A stretch of DNA of 64,000 nucleotides, taken from NCBI RefSeq assembly GCF_028285565.1, contig NZ_JANQOY010000080.1:27813-91812 (forward strand), read 5' to 3'. Numbering within the stretch: position 1 is the first letter of the stretch; each line of letters starts with the position of its first letter. The stretch is from Acaryochloris sp. IP29b_bin.148 (GTDB lineage Bacteria; Cyanobacteriota; Cyanobacteriia; Thermosynechococcales; Thermosynechococcaceae). This document shows, piece after piece, positions 52,411 through 61,000 of this stretch. A program made the position numbers and the translations under genes. The notes under the pieces were generated by a model. The model saw only the letters and a list, made by a program, of their open reading frames with translations, had not been told where the DNA came from and ran no database searches.

Positions 52411-52545
52411 ATGAGTAAAAAAGCATATAGCCAGCCTAAGCTAACTAATTTTGGCAATGTTGAAGCAATTACCCTTCAAGGAAGCCTAACCAATTCTGAT
52501 ACACCCCGAGGAACAGTCAATACTGCTTTCCCAGCTGCAGGGTAG
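52411..52545 (+). CDS. Lasso peptide precursor (A)
   Basis: A 44-residue peptide. The leader contains Y6-x2-P9-x-L11-x3-G15-x5-T21-x, the RRE-recognition pattern of lasso precursors (YSQPKLTNFGNVEAITLQ). The core starts at Q23 or G24 and runs to G44 (ending NTAFPAAG). Its only acidic residue is D30, so D30 must be the ring acceptor, giving an 8-residue ring from Q23 or a 7-residue ring from G24. The core also has Pro32 and Pro41, Asn28 and Asn37 and six Ser/Thr residues. No acid and no Ser at the C-terminus. It is too short for an ordinary length cutoff and lies between C and K genes. Confidence 0.88.
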   Translation: MSKKAYSQPKLTNFGNVEAITLQGSLTNSDTPRGTVNTAFPAAG

Positions 52546-52607
52546 TCTTTCGCATCAAACGATAACTAGTCTTTGTAAAGCATTAGACAAAGTTAGCTGT
52601 ACAAACG

Positions 52608-52640
52608 CTAACCAGATGAGTTACTCTGGTTAGTCGTTTT
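52608..52640 (+). terminator. Terminator after the precursor gene
   Basis: Perfect 9-bp arms CTAACCAGA / TCTGGTTAG with an 8-base loop, then TCGTTTTCG. It lies 62 bases past the precursor stop and would raise precursor transcript relative to kinase/exporter transcript. Confidence 0.75.
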
Positions 52641-52681
52641 CGCTTTAAAGGTATACTGTAACGCGTTTTCACCCAATCAGC

Positions 52682-52709
52682 ATAATCTACAACTCCGTCA
52701 GTAGATTAT
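52682..52709. repeat. Inverted repeat between precursor and kinase genes
   Basis: Perfect 9-bp arms ATAATCTAC and GTAGATTAT around ten bases. No U tract follows. It could be an operator for the kinase-exporter unit. Confidence 0.6.
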
Positions 52710-52797
52710 AGATATCCCTAGACTCAAGTTTTGGTAGATCAGTGCATAGAACCCCCAAGGCTAGATCACCGAAAAATTTAAATATTCTCAACACAAA

Positions 52798-52833
52798 GGC
52801 AAACAGCTATTCCCCTATTCATAGGGCGCTCAC
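52798..52833 (+). promoter_or_regulatory. Dispersed leader motif, copy 2
   Basis: Contains GGCAAA, TATTCCCCTATTCA and GGGC-CT-AC like the copy at 7367-7399. The centre is CCCTA-TTCA-TAGGG, an inverted repeat. It lies 81 bp before the kinase gene start. A hairpin CTGCCAC-N6-GTGGCAG (52869-52888) follows it. Confidence 0.4.
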
Positions 52834-52913
52834 CGCGATGTAATCTGAGTGTCAAGTAAAGCCCATGTCTGCCACGCTTCTGTGGCAGGATAACGGTTTC
52901 AGCGTATTTTTCT

Positions 52914-53825
52914 ATGTATTTTTATCAAGCTTATGGTCTTCGTCTTCAGTCTGAACTCTGTTTTCCAGAACTGCTAGCCATGCAAGACTCATCTGCAGAT
53001 GTTGTCATTCACTTGGGTCACGTCGATCGGTCTCGATTAGCATCCACTGATTCAGGAGTGATGCGTTACATTACTGCAGATGAGGTGTCTTACTACTGGA
53101 AAGACGTGGGCGCTTTCACTGCGCGCAAGGGCAACGAAATTATCCTTGACCCAGACCCTCAAGTGGAAGAAGATCTGCTGCATTTACCTATTTTGGGCAT
53201 CCTACTCGCTCTTATTCTGCACCAACGTGGCTATTTAGTGTTGCATGGCAGTGCTGTTGCCCTGGATGGCCAGGCCGCCGTATTTATCGCTGGTAAAGGA
53301 TGGGGAAAATCGACCCTAGCTGCCACACTCTATGGACGGGGGCATCACTTAATCACAGATGATGTTGTGGCCATCAAGCCTAATCCTCAACGAAGTCCCA
53401 GTATCTATCCTAGTTTTCCCCAGCTCAAGTTGCTGCCAGAAGCCGCTGTGTTTGCATTAGGAGATTGTCCAGACCAGCTACCCAGACTGGCTGCCGGATA
53501 TGAAAAAAGAGCTCGGCGCAATATTGAGCGATTTGCAGAGGCACCTTTACCGGTTGGCGCTATCTACCAACTAACCAAAGGTCAAGAGGTTGCAGCTCAA
53601 CCGTTAGGTTTACAAGCAGCACTCCAACAGCTGATTGCCCATACCTACTTTGCTCAGGGCAGCTATCAGCTCTTGCACGGCCAACCCGGCGCCATCCATT
53701 TCCAGCAATGCATGGAGATTATTCGTCATGTTCCCATCTATCGTCTAGAGCGTCCCTATCATCTAGAATTAGTGACAGAAATAGCACAACTGGTAGAAGA
53801 GCATTTTCAGTCCTCTAGAGTGTAA
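52914..53825 (+). CDS. HprK-like lasso-associated kinase
   Basis: A 303-residue protein with an HPr-kinase-like C-terminal domain. Walker A is AGKGWGKSTLAATLYG, the catalytic or base region LITDDVVAIKP follows, and an N-terminal domain of about 120 residues precedes it, as in lasso kinases such as ThcoK/PadeK. Those phosphorylate the C-terminal Ser of their precursor. Here the precursor ends in Gly44, so the target must be another Ser/Thr, or the enzyme has another role. It begins 368 bp after the precursor stop and 111 bp before the exporter. Confidence 0.85.
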   Translation: MYFYQAYGLRLQSELCFPELLAMQDSSADVVIHLGHVDRSRLASTDSGVMRYITADEVSYYWKDVGAFTARKGNEIILDPDPQVEEDLLHLPILGILLALILHQRGYLVLHGSAVALDGQAAVFIAGKGWGKSTLAATLYGRGHHLITDDVVAIKPNPQRSPSIYPSFPQLKLLPEAAVFALGDCPDQLPRLAAGYEKRARRNIERFAEAPLPVGAIYQLTKGQEVAAQPLGLQAALQQLIAHTYFAQGSYQLLHGQPGAIHFQQCMEIIRHVPIYRLERPYHLELVTEIAQLVEEHFQSSRV

Positions 53826-53936
53826 GACAACAGTTTGCAAGAAGATAACCATCAGCGTACAGGGTCATGGGCTGATCTTCGAGGGTGTCAGACGATTACT
53901 CTCGCAGGAAAATTACGTTATCTGTAAGCAGGTTCC

Positions 53937-55754
53937 ATGCAACTTCTAAGCAAATTCAAGCGGAAAATTACACAAAATATCCGATTGCTACCTGCCCTGA
54001 GACTGGTGTGGGACAGTAGTCCTCGATGGACTGTAGCCCGAGTGACCTTAGTGATCGCTCAAGGTGTTCTCCCTGTCGCTACGATTTATCTCACAAAACT
54101 TTTGATTGACGCGGTATCAACCAGTTTGACTGCAGTGGATAAAACGGCTGTTTTTCAAAACTGCTTGCCCATTCTTGTCTGTTTGGGAACGATCACCCTG
54201 TTGACGACAGCATTTTCTGCATTAGCAGAATTGGTCAATCAGGCCCATGCCCAACGCGTCACTGATTATATGCAAGGGTTGATTCATGCCAAATCAATTG
54301 GGGCTGATTTAGAACATTACGAGAACCCCAAGTACCATGACCTGTTGCAGAGAGCTCAACAGGAAGCCCCCTTTCGTCCACCGCGAATTCTGGATCGCTT
54401 AGCTCAGGTAGGGAAAAATGGAATTTCCTTAGTCGCAATGTTGGGATTACTCATTTCGTTGCACTGGAGTATTTTAGGCGTCCTTTTAGTTGTGGCGATT
54501 CCACCCGTTATTGTTAAAGTGCGCTATTCACAAGTGATGTATCGCTGGCAACGTCGGCGAACGCAGATGCAGCGACAAGGGATGTATTTAGGGTGGATGC
54601 TAACAACCGACGAGTGTGCCAAGGAAATTCGACTCTTTAATTTGGGACACTTATTTAGCCAACGTTATCAGAACATACGGCAGCAGCTTTATACAGAAAC
54701 CGTGAAGATTCTGAAGCAACGATCTTTTCTGTATTTTGGGACTGAGGCTAGTGCAGGGCTGGTGATCTTAGCTATTTTCTCCTTTATTGTTTACCGAACC
54801 ATTCAAGGTCATTTACAAATAGGGGATTTGGTACTTTACTCGCAAGCGTTACAGAGAGGGCAGACTAACCTTAGGGATTTGATGAAAAGTGGATCGGGCT
54901 TGTATGAAGATAATCTCTTCTTAGTCAATTTATATGAGTTTCTGAATCTCCAACCAAAGGTGGTGGATCCGGTCTGCCCGCGCCCCTTTCCTCTACCCTT
55001 TCAGTCGGGAATCGTATTTAAAAATGTTAGTTTTCAGTATGGTGCAACAACTCGTCAGGCGCTCAAGAATATTAATCTAAAAATTCGGCCGGGTGAAGTG
55101 GTGGCGTTAGTCGGTGAGAATGGATCAGGTAAAACCACTTTAATTAAGCTGCTGTGCCGTTTATACGATCCAAATTGTGGTGCGATCACGATAGATGGAG
55201 TGGATATACGGGAGTTTGCTATTGCGGATTTACGGCGTCAAATCAGCGTCATTTTTCAAGACTATGCCCAATATTATTTCACCGCCAAAGAAAATATTTG
55301 GTTAGGCAATGTAGAGTTATCTATTGAAGACGAGCGAGTGATTCGGGCTGCTCGTTTATCAGGGGCCGATCAAGTCATTCAAACCTTACCTAAAACCTAT
55401 AATACGGTCCTGGGGAAGTTATTTGATGAGGGTGAAGAGCTGAGCATCGGACAGTGGCAGAAGATTGCGCTGGCGCGGGCATTTTTGAGGGATTCTCAAG
55501 TGATTGTCTTAGACGAACCCACGAGTGCGATGGATCCTAAAGCTGAATATGAAGTATTCCAGCAGTTCCGCACCCTGATTCAGGATCAGTCAGCTATTTT
55601 AATTAGCCATCGTTTATCAACCGTCAAAATGGCTGACTATATCTATGTCATGTCTCAAGGCCGCATTATTGAGGAAGGGAGTCATGAATCCTTACTCAGC
55701 TTAGACGGTGTCTATACGACGATGTTTGAAACTCAGGCCCAGAATTATCGATAA
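53937..55754 (+). CDS. ABC exporter, half-transporter (lasso D)
   Basis: A 605-residue half-transporter. Six membrane helices occupy about residues 20-320 (helices near 25-45, 65-85, 160-185 and 265-290 are clear), and an ATPase follows: Walker A GENGSGKTT, signature LSIGQWQKIALARA and Walker B VIVLDEPTSAMD with H-loop ISHRLST. It has no N-terminal C39 peptidase, consistent with B2 doing the leader removal. It should export the mature lasso peptide and confer immunity. Transcription continues to an interrupted inverted repeat at 55764. Confidence 0.92.
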   Translation: MQLLSKFKRKITQNIRLLPALRLVWDSSPRWTVARVTLVIAQGVLPVATIYLTKLLIDAVSTSLTAVDKTAVFQNCLPILVCLGTITLLTTAFSALAELVNQAHAQRVTDYMQGLIHAKSIGADLEHYENPKYHDLLQRAQQEAPFRPPRILDRLAQVGKNGISLVAMLGLLISLHWSILGVLLVVAIPPVIVKVRYSQVMYRWQRRRTQMQRQGMYLGWMLTTDECAKEIRLFNLGHLFSQRYQNIRQQLYTETVKILKQRSFLYFGTEASAGLVILAIFSFIVYRTIQGHLQIGDLVLYSQALQRGQTNLRDLMKSGSGLYEDNLFLVNLYEFLNLQPKVVDPVCPRPFPLPFQSGIVFKNVSFQYGATTRQALKNINLKIRPGEVVALVGENGSGKTTLIKLLCRLYDPNCGAITIDGVDIREFAIADLRRQISVIFQDYAQYYFTAKENIWLGNVELSIEDERVIRAARLSGADQVIQTLPKTYNTVLGKLFDEGEELSIGQWQKIALARAFLRDSQVIVLDEPTSAMDPKAEYEVFQQFRTLIQDQSAILISHRLSTVKMADYIYVMSQGRIIEEGSHESLLSLDGVYTTMFETQAQNYR

Positions 55755-55763
55755 CCTCGTACG

Positions 55764-55823
55764 GGCAACAAACTTTATGGGTGACCCCAAAAAAGTGCGC
55801 TCAGGGTTGTAAAGCTTGTTGCC
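55764..55823. terminator. Interrupted inverted repeat between convergent genes
   Basis: Fourteen-base arms (GGCAACAAACTTTA / TAAAGCTTGTTGCC, one mismatch) enclose 32 bases that contain GGG-TGA-CCC and a run of six A. It probably ends both the exporter and flippase-like transcripts, or is a short mobile-element remnant. Confidence 0.5.
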
Positions 55824-55858
55824 AAGGTTTATCTCACCGCTTTATGGAGGGCAGTCGA

Positions 55859-56872
55859 TTACTTGGAGGTCACTTTAGGCCGTTCTTGGGGAATCGGAAT
55901 AGGTAATGCGGAGTCCAGCTTGGGAGAGACGTTCGGCCCCAACTTTTGGCCCAACATCCATACGGGCAAACCGAATAATTGATAGGCATGAAACATCGTC
56001 GCTATCACCACGCTTGGTGCTAACGGCACCCCCATACCGTTCAGGGAAAAGGCCAGTGCCGCTTCATAGGTACCTAGGTTCGCCATGGTGGTTGGCACCG
56101 TTAGCCCCAAATTCAGAATAAACAGGCAAATTAAAAGTTGGGGTAAAGACAGGACATGACCTTGTGCCATACATAGCATCTGTAGTAGCAGACATTCTGT
56201 AAACCAGTCTCCCAAATCCATCACCGCTGCATTGCGAATTTGGATCGGATTGCGAATAACAGCTAATCCAGCCTTAAACTTACGGAACCATTGACGCAGT
56301 TTAGGAAATCGTTGGCGTAAGCGTTGCAGCAGTGCCCACAGCGCGACCCCCAAGAACGGAACACCGATCAGCAAGATAATGCCCTTCTCCCACCAATCTA
56401 CTTGGGGTAATCCCACAGAGACTTGCAGTGCAGACAGAACCGCTAACGTGACAAGGATGCCAACATCAAGCACTTTATCCACCAGAATGACAGCGGTGGC
56501 TTCAGCTGCGTCAATTTTACGTCCCTTGGTATCTTTCTCCTTACGCAATAGAGCAATTTTGACGGCATGTCCTGCTTGGCTGAGAACGAAATTACCAATA
56601 AACTGGCCCGATATGTAGGTATTGGCTGCTTGTGCCCAGCTCACGCCAGCTGCCCGAGGACAGAGGACCCAAAGGCGAGTCACCTGAAAGGCCATTTGCA
56701 CCAAGGTGACCCCTAGCATTAGCAGCAGGGATTCCAGGCTAAATCGCTGAAAGGCGTCTAGTAGATCGCGGCCTTGGAGATTGATTTTTTGAAACAGAAA
56801 AACAAGTCCTAGCCCCATACAAAACAGCACTAAGAGGCGAACAAAGGTTTTCTTTTTCCCAAACTTCTTCAT
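55859..56872 (-). CDS. Flippase-like / LPG-synthase transmembrane family protein
   Basis: A 337-residue membrane protein of the UPF0104 (LPG_synthase_TM, AglD-like) family, with about seven to eight membrane segments, for example LFCMGLGLVFLFQKI, VILVDKVLDVGILVTLAVLS and LLICLFILNLGLTVPT. The family blocks FVLSQAGHAVKIALL and NLGTYEAALAFSLNGMG are visible. Such proteins transport or modify lipid-linked substrates. It converges with the lasso exporter and has no sequence link to it. The C-terminal 30 residues are basic/Pro-rich. Confidence 0.8.
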   Translation of the reverse strand: MKKFGKKKTFVRLLVLFCMGLGLVFLFQKINLQGRDLLDAFQRFSLESLLLMLGVTLVQMAFQVTRLWVLCPRAAGVSWAQAANTYISGQFIGNFVLSQAGHAVKIALLRKEKDTKGRKIDAAEATAVILVDKVLDVGILVTLAVLSALQVSVGLPQVDWWEKGIILLIGVPFLGVALWALLQRLRQRFPKLRQWFRKFKAGLAVIRNPIQIRNAAVMDLGDWFTECLLLQMLCMAQGHVLSLPQLLICLFILNLGLTVPTTMANLGTYEAALAFSLNGMGVPLAPSVVIATMFHAYQLFGLPVWMLGQKLGPNVSPKLDSALPIPIPQERPKVTSK

Positions 56873-57471
56873 GGACTTATGGCGTACCGAGGTGTGGTAT
56901 TAGAAGTTGACTGGAGGAAGAACATCTCTAAAAACTGCAGGGTTAATCTCTTCTGGCACTGATGGGTCTCAGACCCTCAGCAGCGGTCCTGTTGGCGGTA
57001 CTTAACAATTCAATCTATTGCACAAAGATCGGCTGTGAGCAGCCTTATTTGTCATGCATGTAGTAGTTATTATCCCTTAGAGCGGGTATTTGTCTTGGCA
57101 ACTGGGTCTGAGAAACACACGGTCAAAGGGGTAAAAACAAAGCATTTTCCGCAGAATGCTCAGTTACAAATCCGCAATCAGTAGGGATGAACTATCGCTA
57201 GTATGGACAGTGAAAATGGCATTTCCGAATCGGATATGCAACAAAATGGACCGTCACAGTAGATCGGTCAATCCATCTTTTGGTAGGAACTAGAGGGTTT
57301 ATGCAGCGTCCAATTAGGGATAAGAGGCTGCCGATGTTTATCGGAATACTTGAAGTCTAAAGCATCCCTCAACTACAGTAATGTGATGCAGATCCGCCTT
57401 GATTAGTGATGCAAGTACTAGCGGTTTTATATGCTCAAATTTAGGTTTTTGCTGTTGCGGATTTCGACCCT
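56873..57471. other. 600-bp gene-free divergent spacer
   Basis: Lies between the divergent flippase-like and FAAL genes. Only short ORFs (under 25 codons) were seen. No tRNA or clear repeat was recognised. It should hold the FAAL operon promoter. Confidence 0.5.
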
Positions 57472-59259
57472 ATGACCCATCCTTCAACTTTAGTGGACTT
57501 ACTGCGAGAGCGATCTCAGCAACAGTCTGATTCAAATGCCTATACTTTTTTGGCCGACGGTAAAAACGAATCCGGGACCCTCACCTACGCCACTTTGGAT
57601 TTGCAAGCTCGGGCGATCGCAGCCGCAATACAGGCCTTAACCGCTCGCGGCACCAACGTTCTGGTCGTTTATCCCTACGATGCCGGACTCGAATTTGTGT
57701 CTGCCTTTTTTGGCTGTCTTTATGCCGGGGTGGTAGCCGTCACTGATAATCCGCCCCGGAAACCCGAAGCCATTGCCAAACTCCAAATCCGGGCCAAAGC
57801 CTCAGAAGCAACGGTGCTGGTTTCCACAGCCGGATTTCTAGAGCATCTGAAAAACCAGCTCAAAAAGAATCCCGATTTAGCTCCGTATTTAAATCAGTTG
57901 ACCTGGTTAGCCACGGATACCGTGCCCACGGATCAAGCCTCTGCCTGGACTCAACTGGAGTTAGAGACCGATACTTTAGCCTTTCTCCAGTACACCTCGG
58001 GTTCCACCGGAGATCCCAAAGGGGTGATGGTCACCCACGGCAATATGCTCCATAACTCCAAGATGATTTATGAGAGCTTTGGCCATTCCGACCACAGTCA
58101 GGGGGTGATTTGGCTGCCTCTATTTCACGATATGGGTCTAGTGGGAGGCGTCCTTCAGCCCCTCTATGGGGGCTTCCCCGTTACCCTAATGTCGCCAATT
58201 GCCCTGATCCAAAAACCGATTTTGTGGCTGGAGGCCGTGTCTAAATATGGGGCGACCACCAGCGGCGGCCCCAACTTTGCCTACGATTTACTCTGTCAGA
58301 AGGTGAAGCCGCAGCAGCGAGATCAGCTAGATCTGAGCAAATGGGAAGTGGCTTTTTCTGGGGCAGAACCGATTAAAGCCGATACCCTGGATAAATTTGT
58401 GGACTTCTTTGGTCCCTGTGGCTTCCGCCGGGAAGCTTTTTATCCCTGCTATGGCATGGCTGAAACCACCCTCTTTATTTCTGGGGGCCTGAAGTCAGAG
58501 CCACCCATCATTCGTTATCTCGATAGTATGGCCTTGGCTGAAAATAAAGTGGTTCCTGTAGAACCAGCGTCTGATAAATCCCAGGCGATTATTGGCTGTG
58601 GCCGCATGTGGTTGGGGGATAAGGTTGCGATCGCAAATCCCGATACCCTGACAAAATGTGCAGAAAACCAAGTCGGTGAAATTTGGGTTGCCGGGGATGG
58701 CGTGGGCAAAGGGTACTGGAACAAACCCGACGTCACTGCTGAGACCTTTCAGGCCCACTTAGCCGATACGGGAGAAGGACCCTTCCTGCGGACCGGAGAT
58801 CTAGGCTTTGTCCAGAATGGCGAAGTCTATATTACGGGTCGGATTAAAGACCTAATGATTATCTGGGGCCGAAACCAATATCCCCAGCTAATTGAGCAGA
58901 CCGTGGAGCAGTGCCATCCTGCCCTCCGGCCCAATCATGGTGCGGCGTTTTCCATTCCCCTGAAGAGAGAAGAGCATCTGGTGATTGTCCATGAAGTGGA
59001 ACGAAACTTTTTCCGTCGTCTCCCCGTCGAAGAAGTTATCGGCGCGATTCGCTTAGCGATTGGTGAAGAGCATATGGTCGAAGTCTATGCCGTCGTACTG
59101 CTCAAACCTGGTGCTATCCCCAAAACCTCCAGTGGCAAGATCCAGCGTCGAGCCTGTCGAGCCAAATTTCTAGAGAATAGCTTTCAGCCTGTTGCTGAGT
59201 GGCAGCAATCAGCAACAGGTAACATCTCTGATTTGATGAACTCTATGACTGCCCATTAA
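57472..59259 (+). CDS. Fatty acyl-AMP ligase (FAAL) family adenylating enzyme
   Basis: A 595-residue ANL-superfamily enzyme that adenylates a fatty acid and passes it to a carrier protein. AMP motifs are YTSGSTGDPKGVMVTH, CYGMAETTLF, and RTGDLGFVQNGEVYITGR; the C-terminal catalytic Lys is in PKTSSGKIQRRAC. FAAL-type blocks LPLFHDMGLVGGVLQPLYGG and SGGPNFAYDL are present. An oddity is the segment GVVAVTDNPPRKPEA where most FAALs have A-V-P-x-x-P-P-x-P. It heads a run of five same-strand genes; no carrier protein or PKS is seen here. Confidence 0.9.
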   Translation: MTHPSTLVDLLRERSQQQSDSNAYTFLADGKNESGTLTYATLDLQARAIAAAIQALTARGTNVLVVYPYDAGLEFVSAFFGCLYAGVVAVTDNPPRKPEAIAKLQIRAKASEATVLVSTAGFLEHLKNQLKKNPDLAPYLNQLTWLATDTVPTDQASAWTQLELETDTLAFLQYTSGSTGDPKGVMVTHGNMLHNSKMIYESFGHSDHSQGVIWLPLFHDMGLVGGVLQPLYGGFPVTLMSPIALIQKPILWLEAVSKYGATTSGGPNFAYDLLCQKVKPQQRDQLDLSKWEVAFSGAEPIKADTLDKFVDFFGPCGFRREAFYPCYGMAETTLFISGGLKSEPPIIRYLDSMALAENKVVPVEPASDKSQAIIGCGRMWLGDKVAIANPDTLTKCAENQVGEIWVAGDGVGKGYWNKPDVTAETFQAHLADTGEGPFLRTGDLGFVQNGEVYITGRIKDLMIIWGRNQYPQLIEQTVEQCHPALRPNHGAAFSIPLKREEHLVIVHEVERNFFRRLPVEEVIGAIRLAIGEEHMVEVYAVVLLKPGAIPKTSSGKIQRRACRAKFLENSFQPVAEWQQSATGNISDLMNSMTAH

Positions 59260-59341
59260 CCATCGTCTAACCTTTTCCTATCTGATGTCGTGATCTTTGG
59301 TGAGTGCCAAGGACAGATTGTCTACCCAAATATCCAGTGAT

Positions 59342-60133
59342 ATGAATGCTTTCAGTCAACGCTATGGACATTGGCAGACCACAAGTCGTCAACTGTTTTT
59401 ACAGCGAGCCGAGCAGCTCCTGCGGCGGTTCGAAGGTCTAATTGAGTCCCACTCCCTCGTGGGTAATACTCCGTTTATCGAGGCTCAACAGTTCCCTTGG
59501 GTTAAGCGGCTAGAAAATAACTGGTCCACCATTGCCCAAGAAATGGAGGATATTCTCCAATATCAAGATGAACTGCCTAATTTCCAAGATTTATCGCCAG
59601 ATCAGTATCGTCTGACCCAAGACGATCGGTGGAAAACCTTTTTCTTCTATGCCTTTGGGGTGAAAGCGGCCCAAAACTGCGATCTCTGCCCTCAAACCAG
59701 CCAGCTGATTGAATCCATTCCAGGGATGAAAACAGCCTTCTTTTCTATCTTGCTGCCTCACAAGCATATTCCCGAGCATTGCGGGGTCTTTAAGGGAGTG
59801 ATCCGGTACCATCTGGCCCTGAAAGTGCCCCAACCCGAAACCCAATGCCGCCTACGGGTGGCGGACCAAATTCGCCATTGGCAGCAGGGACAAGGTTTAG
59901 TCTTTGATGATCGATTTCCCCATGAAGTCTGGAACGATAGCAACGAGGTGCGGGTCGTCCTGATTATTGATGTGGTCCGTCCCCTGCAATTCCCCGTTTC
60001 GTTCCTTAATCAGACCCTGATTCGTTTAATTTCTTGGTCACCCTTTGTTCAGGATGCTAAAAAGCTGCAAACCCAGTGGGAACAGCGTTTAGGCGCGATT
60101 ATAAAATCCCATTCATTCAATTCTGATGTCTAA
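59342..60133 (+). CDS. Aspartyl/asparaginyl beta-hydroxylase family protein 1
   Basis: A 263-residue protein of the AspH (Asp_Arg_Hydrox) family. The two metal His are in GVIRYHLALKVP and FDDRFPHEVWN, with the following VRVVLIIDVVRP. A conserved CDLCP (CxxC) motif occurs at about residue 115. The start is placed at ATG 59342 because it aligns with the N-terminus of the third paralog; the reading could extend to GTG 59300. It is one of three tandem paralogs. AspH enzymes use Fe(II)/2-oxoglutarate to hydroxylate beta-carbons of Asp/Asn or free acids. The substrate is unknown. Confidence 0.85.
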   Translation: MNAFSQRYGHWQTTSRQLFLQRAEQLLRRFEGLIESHSLVGNTPFIEAQQFPWVKRLENNWSTIAQEMEDILQYQDELPNFQDLSPDQYRLTQDDRWKTFFFYAFGVKAAQNCDLCPQTSQLIESIPGMKTAFFSILLPHKHIPEHCGVFKGVIRYHLALKVPQPETQCRLRVADQIRHWQQGQGLVFDDRFPHEVWNDSNEVRVVLIIDVVRPLQFPVSFLNQTLIRLISWSPFVQDAKKLQTQWEQRLGAIIKSHSFNSDV

Positions 60134-60195
60134 TCTCAGGCATTCATATTAAGGGTTCATTCATTATAGTCAACACATGATTGGAAGACAGTCCC

Positions 60196-60927
60196 GTGAA
60201 AGAATTTCTCGAAACTTTAATGCGTCAGCATATTGGGGGGTTGGTTTCGCGTTCGTCCCTCGTGGGCCACAAAACCTTCTTTGCCCCCCATATTTTTAGC
60301 TGGGTCCCTCTCTTAGAAAAGAACTGGCGAACCATTCGCCAAGAACTAGAACAGGTTCTCCAATATCAAGAGGCATTACCTAATTTTGAAGAATTGGTGG
60401 AGTACGATGCCGACCTCACCAAAGATACCCAGTGGAAAATGTTCGCCTTCTATGCCTATGGGATTAAGGCCGAAAAAAATTGCGATCGCTGCCCAGAAAC
60501 CACCCGGCTGATCGAACAAATCCCCGGCTTAAAAACCGCCTTTTTCTCGATCTTGCTGCCTCACCAGCGCATCCCCCCCCACCGAGGTCCCTATAATGGC
60601 GTTCTCCGCTATCATCTCGGCCTGATGGTCCCAGAGGCCATAGACCAATGCGGTATTCGCGTTGGCAAGGATATTCGCCATTGGCAAGAAGGCCAAAGCC
60701 TCGTCTTCGATGATTCCTTCGAACATACGGCCTGGAACGATACGGATAATGTGCGCGTCGTCCTGTTCTTGGATGTAGTCAGACCTGTCAAATTCCCCAT
60801 CTCTCTGTTGAACCAAGCCGTAATTCAGCTCTTCTCTTGGTCTCCTTATATTCAAGGTGCAGCCGCCAATCAAAAGAAATGGGACCAGCGATTGGATGCC
60901 GTATTGGCAGCCAAGGGGTCCCAATAG
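60196..60927 (+). CDS. Aspartyl/asparaginyl beta-hydroxylase family protein 2
   Basis: A 243-residue AspH-family paralog. Metal His residues in GVLRYHLGLMVP and FDDSFEHTAWN, followed by VRVVLFLDVVRP; CxxC motif CDRCPETTRL. The N-terminus is shorter than in the other two copies, and the start is uncertain: GTG 60196, TTG 60181 or ATG 60220. The sequence is closer to paralog 3 than to paralog 1 (shared RGPYNGVLRYHLGL and IRVGKDIRHWQEGQSL). It begins 62 bp after paralog 1. Confidence 0.84.
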   Translation: MKEFLETLMRQHIGGLVSRSSLVGHKTFFAPHIFSWVPLLEKNWRTIRQELEQVLQYQEALPNFEELVEYDADLTKDTQWKMFAFYAYGIKAEKNCDRCPETTRLIEQIPGLKTAFFSILLPHQRIPPHRGPYNGVLRYHLGLMVPEAIDQCGIRVGKDIRHWQEGQSLVFDDSFEHTAWNDTDNVRVVLFLDVVRPVKFPISLLNQAVIQLFSWSPYIQGAAANQKKWDQRLDAVLAAKGSQ

Positions 60928-61000
60928 CATCGTGACAGATCATGGTGTACATTGGCTGGAGTGTTAATGCGCCCGATTGTTGATTTCTAAGTCCTAATTT

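Noticed and set aside
52865..52913. ATG at 52865 as second lasso precursor or alternative kinase start
   Set aside because: It is out of frame with the kinase and the reading lacks the leader motif.
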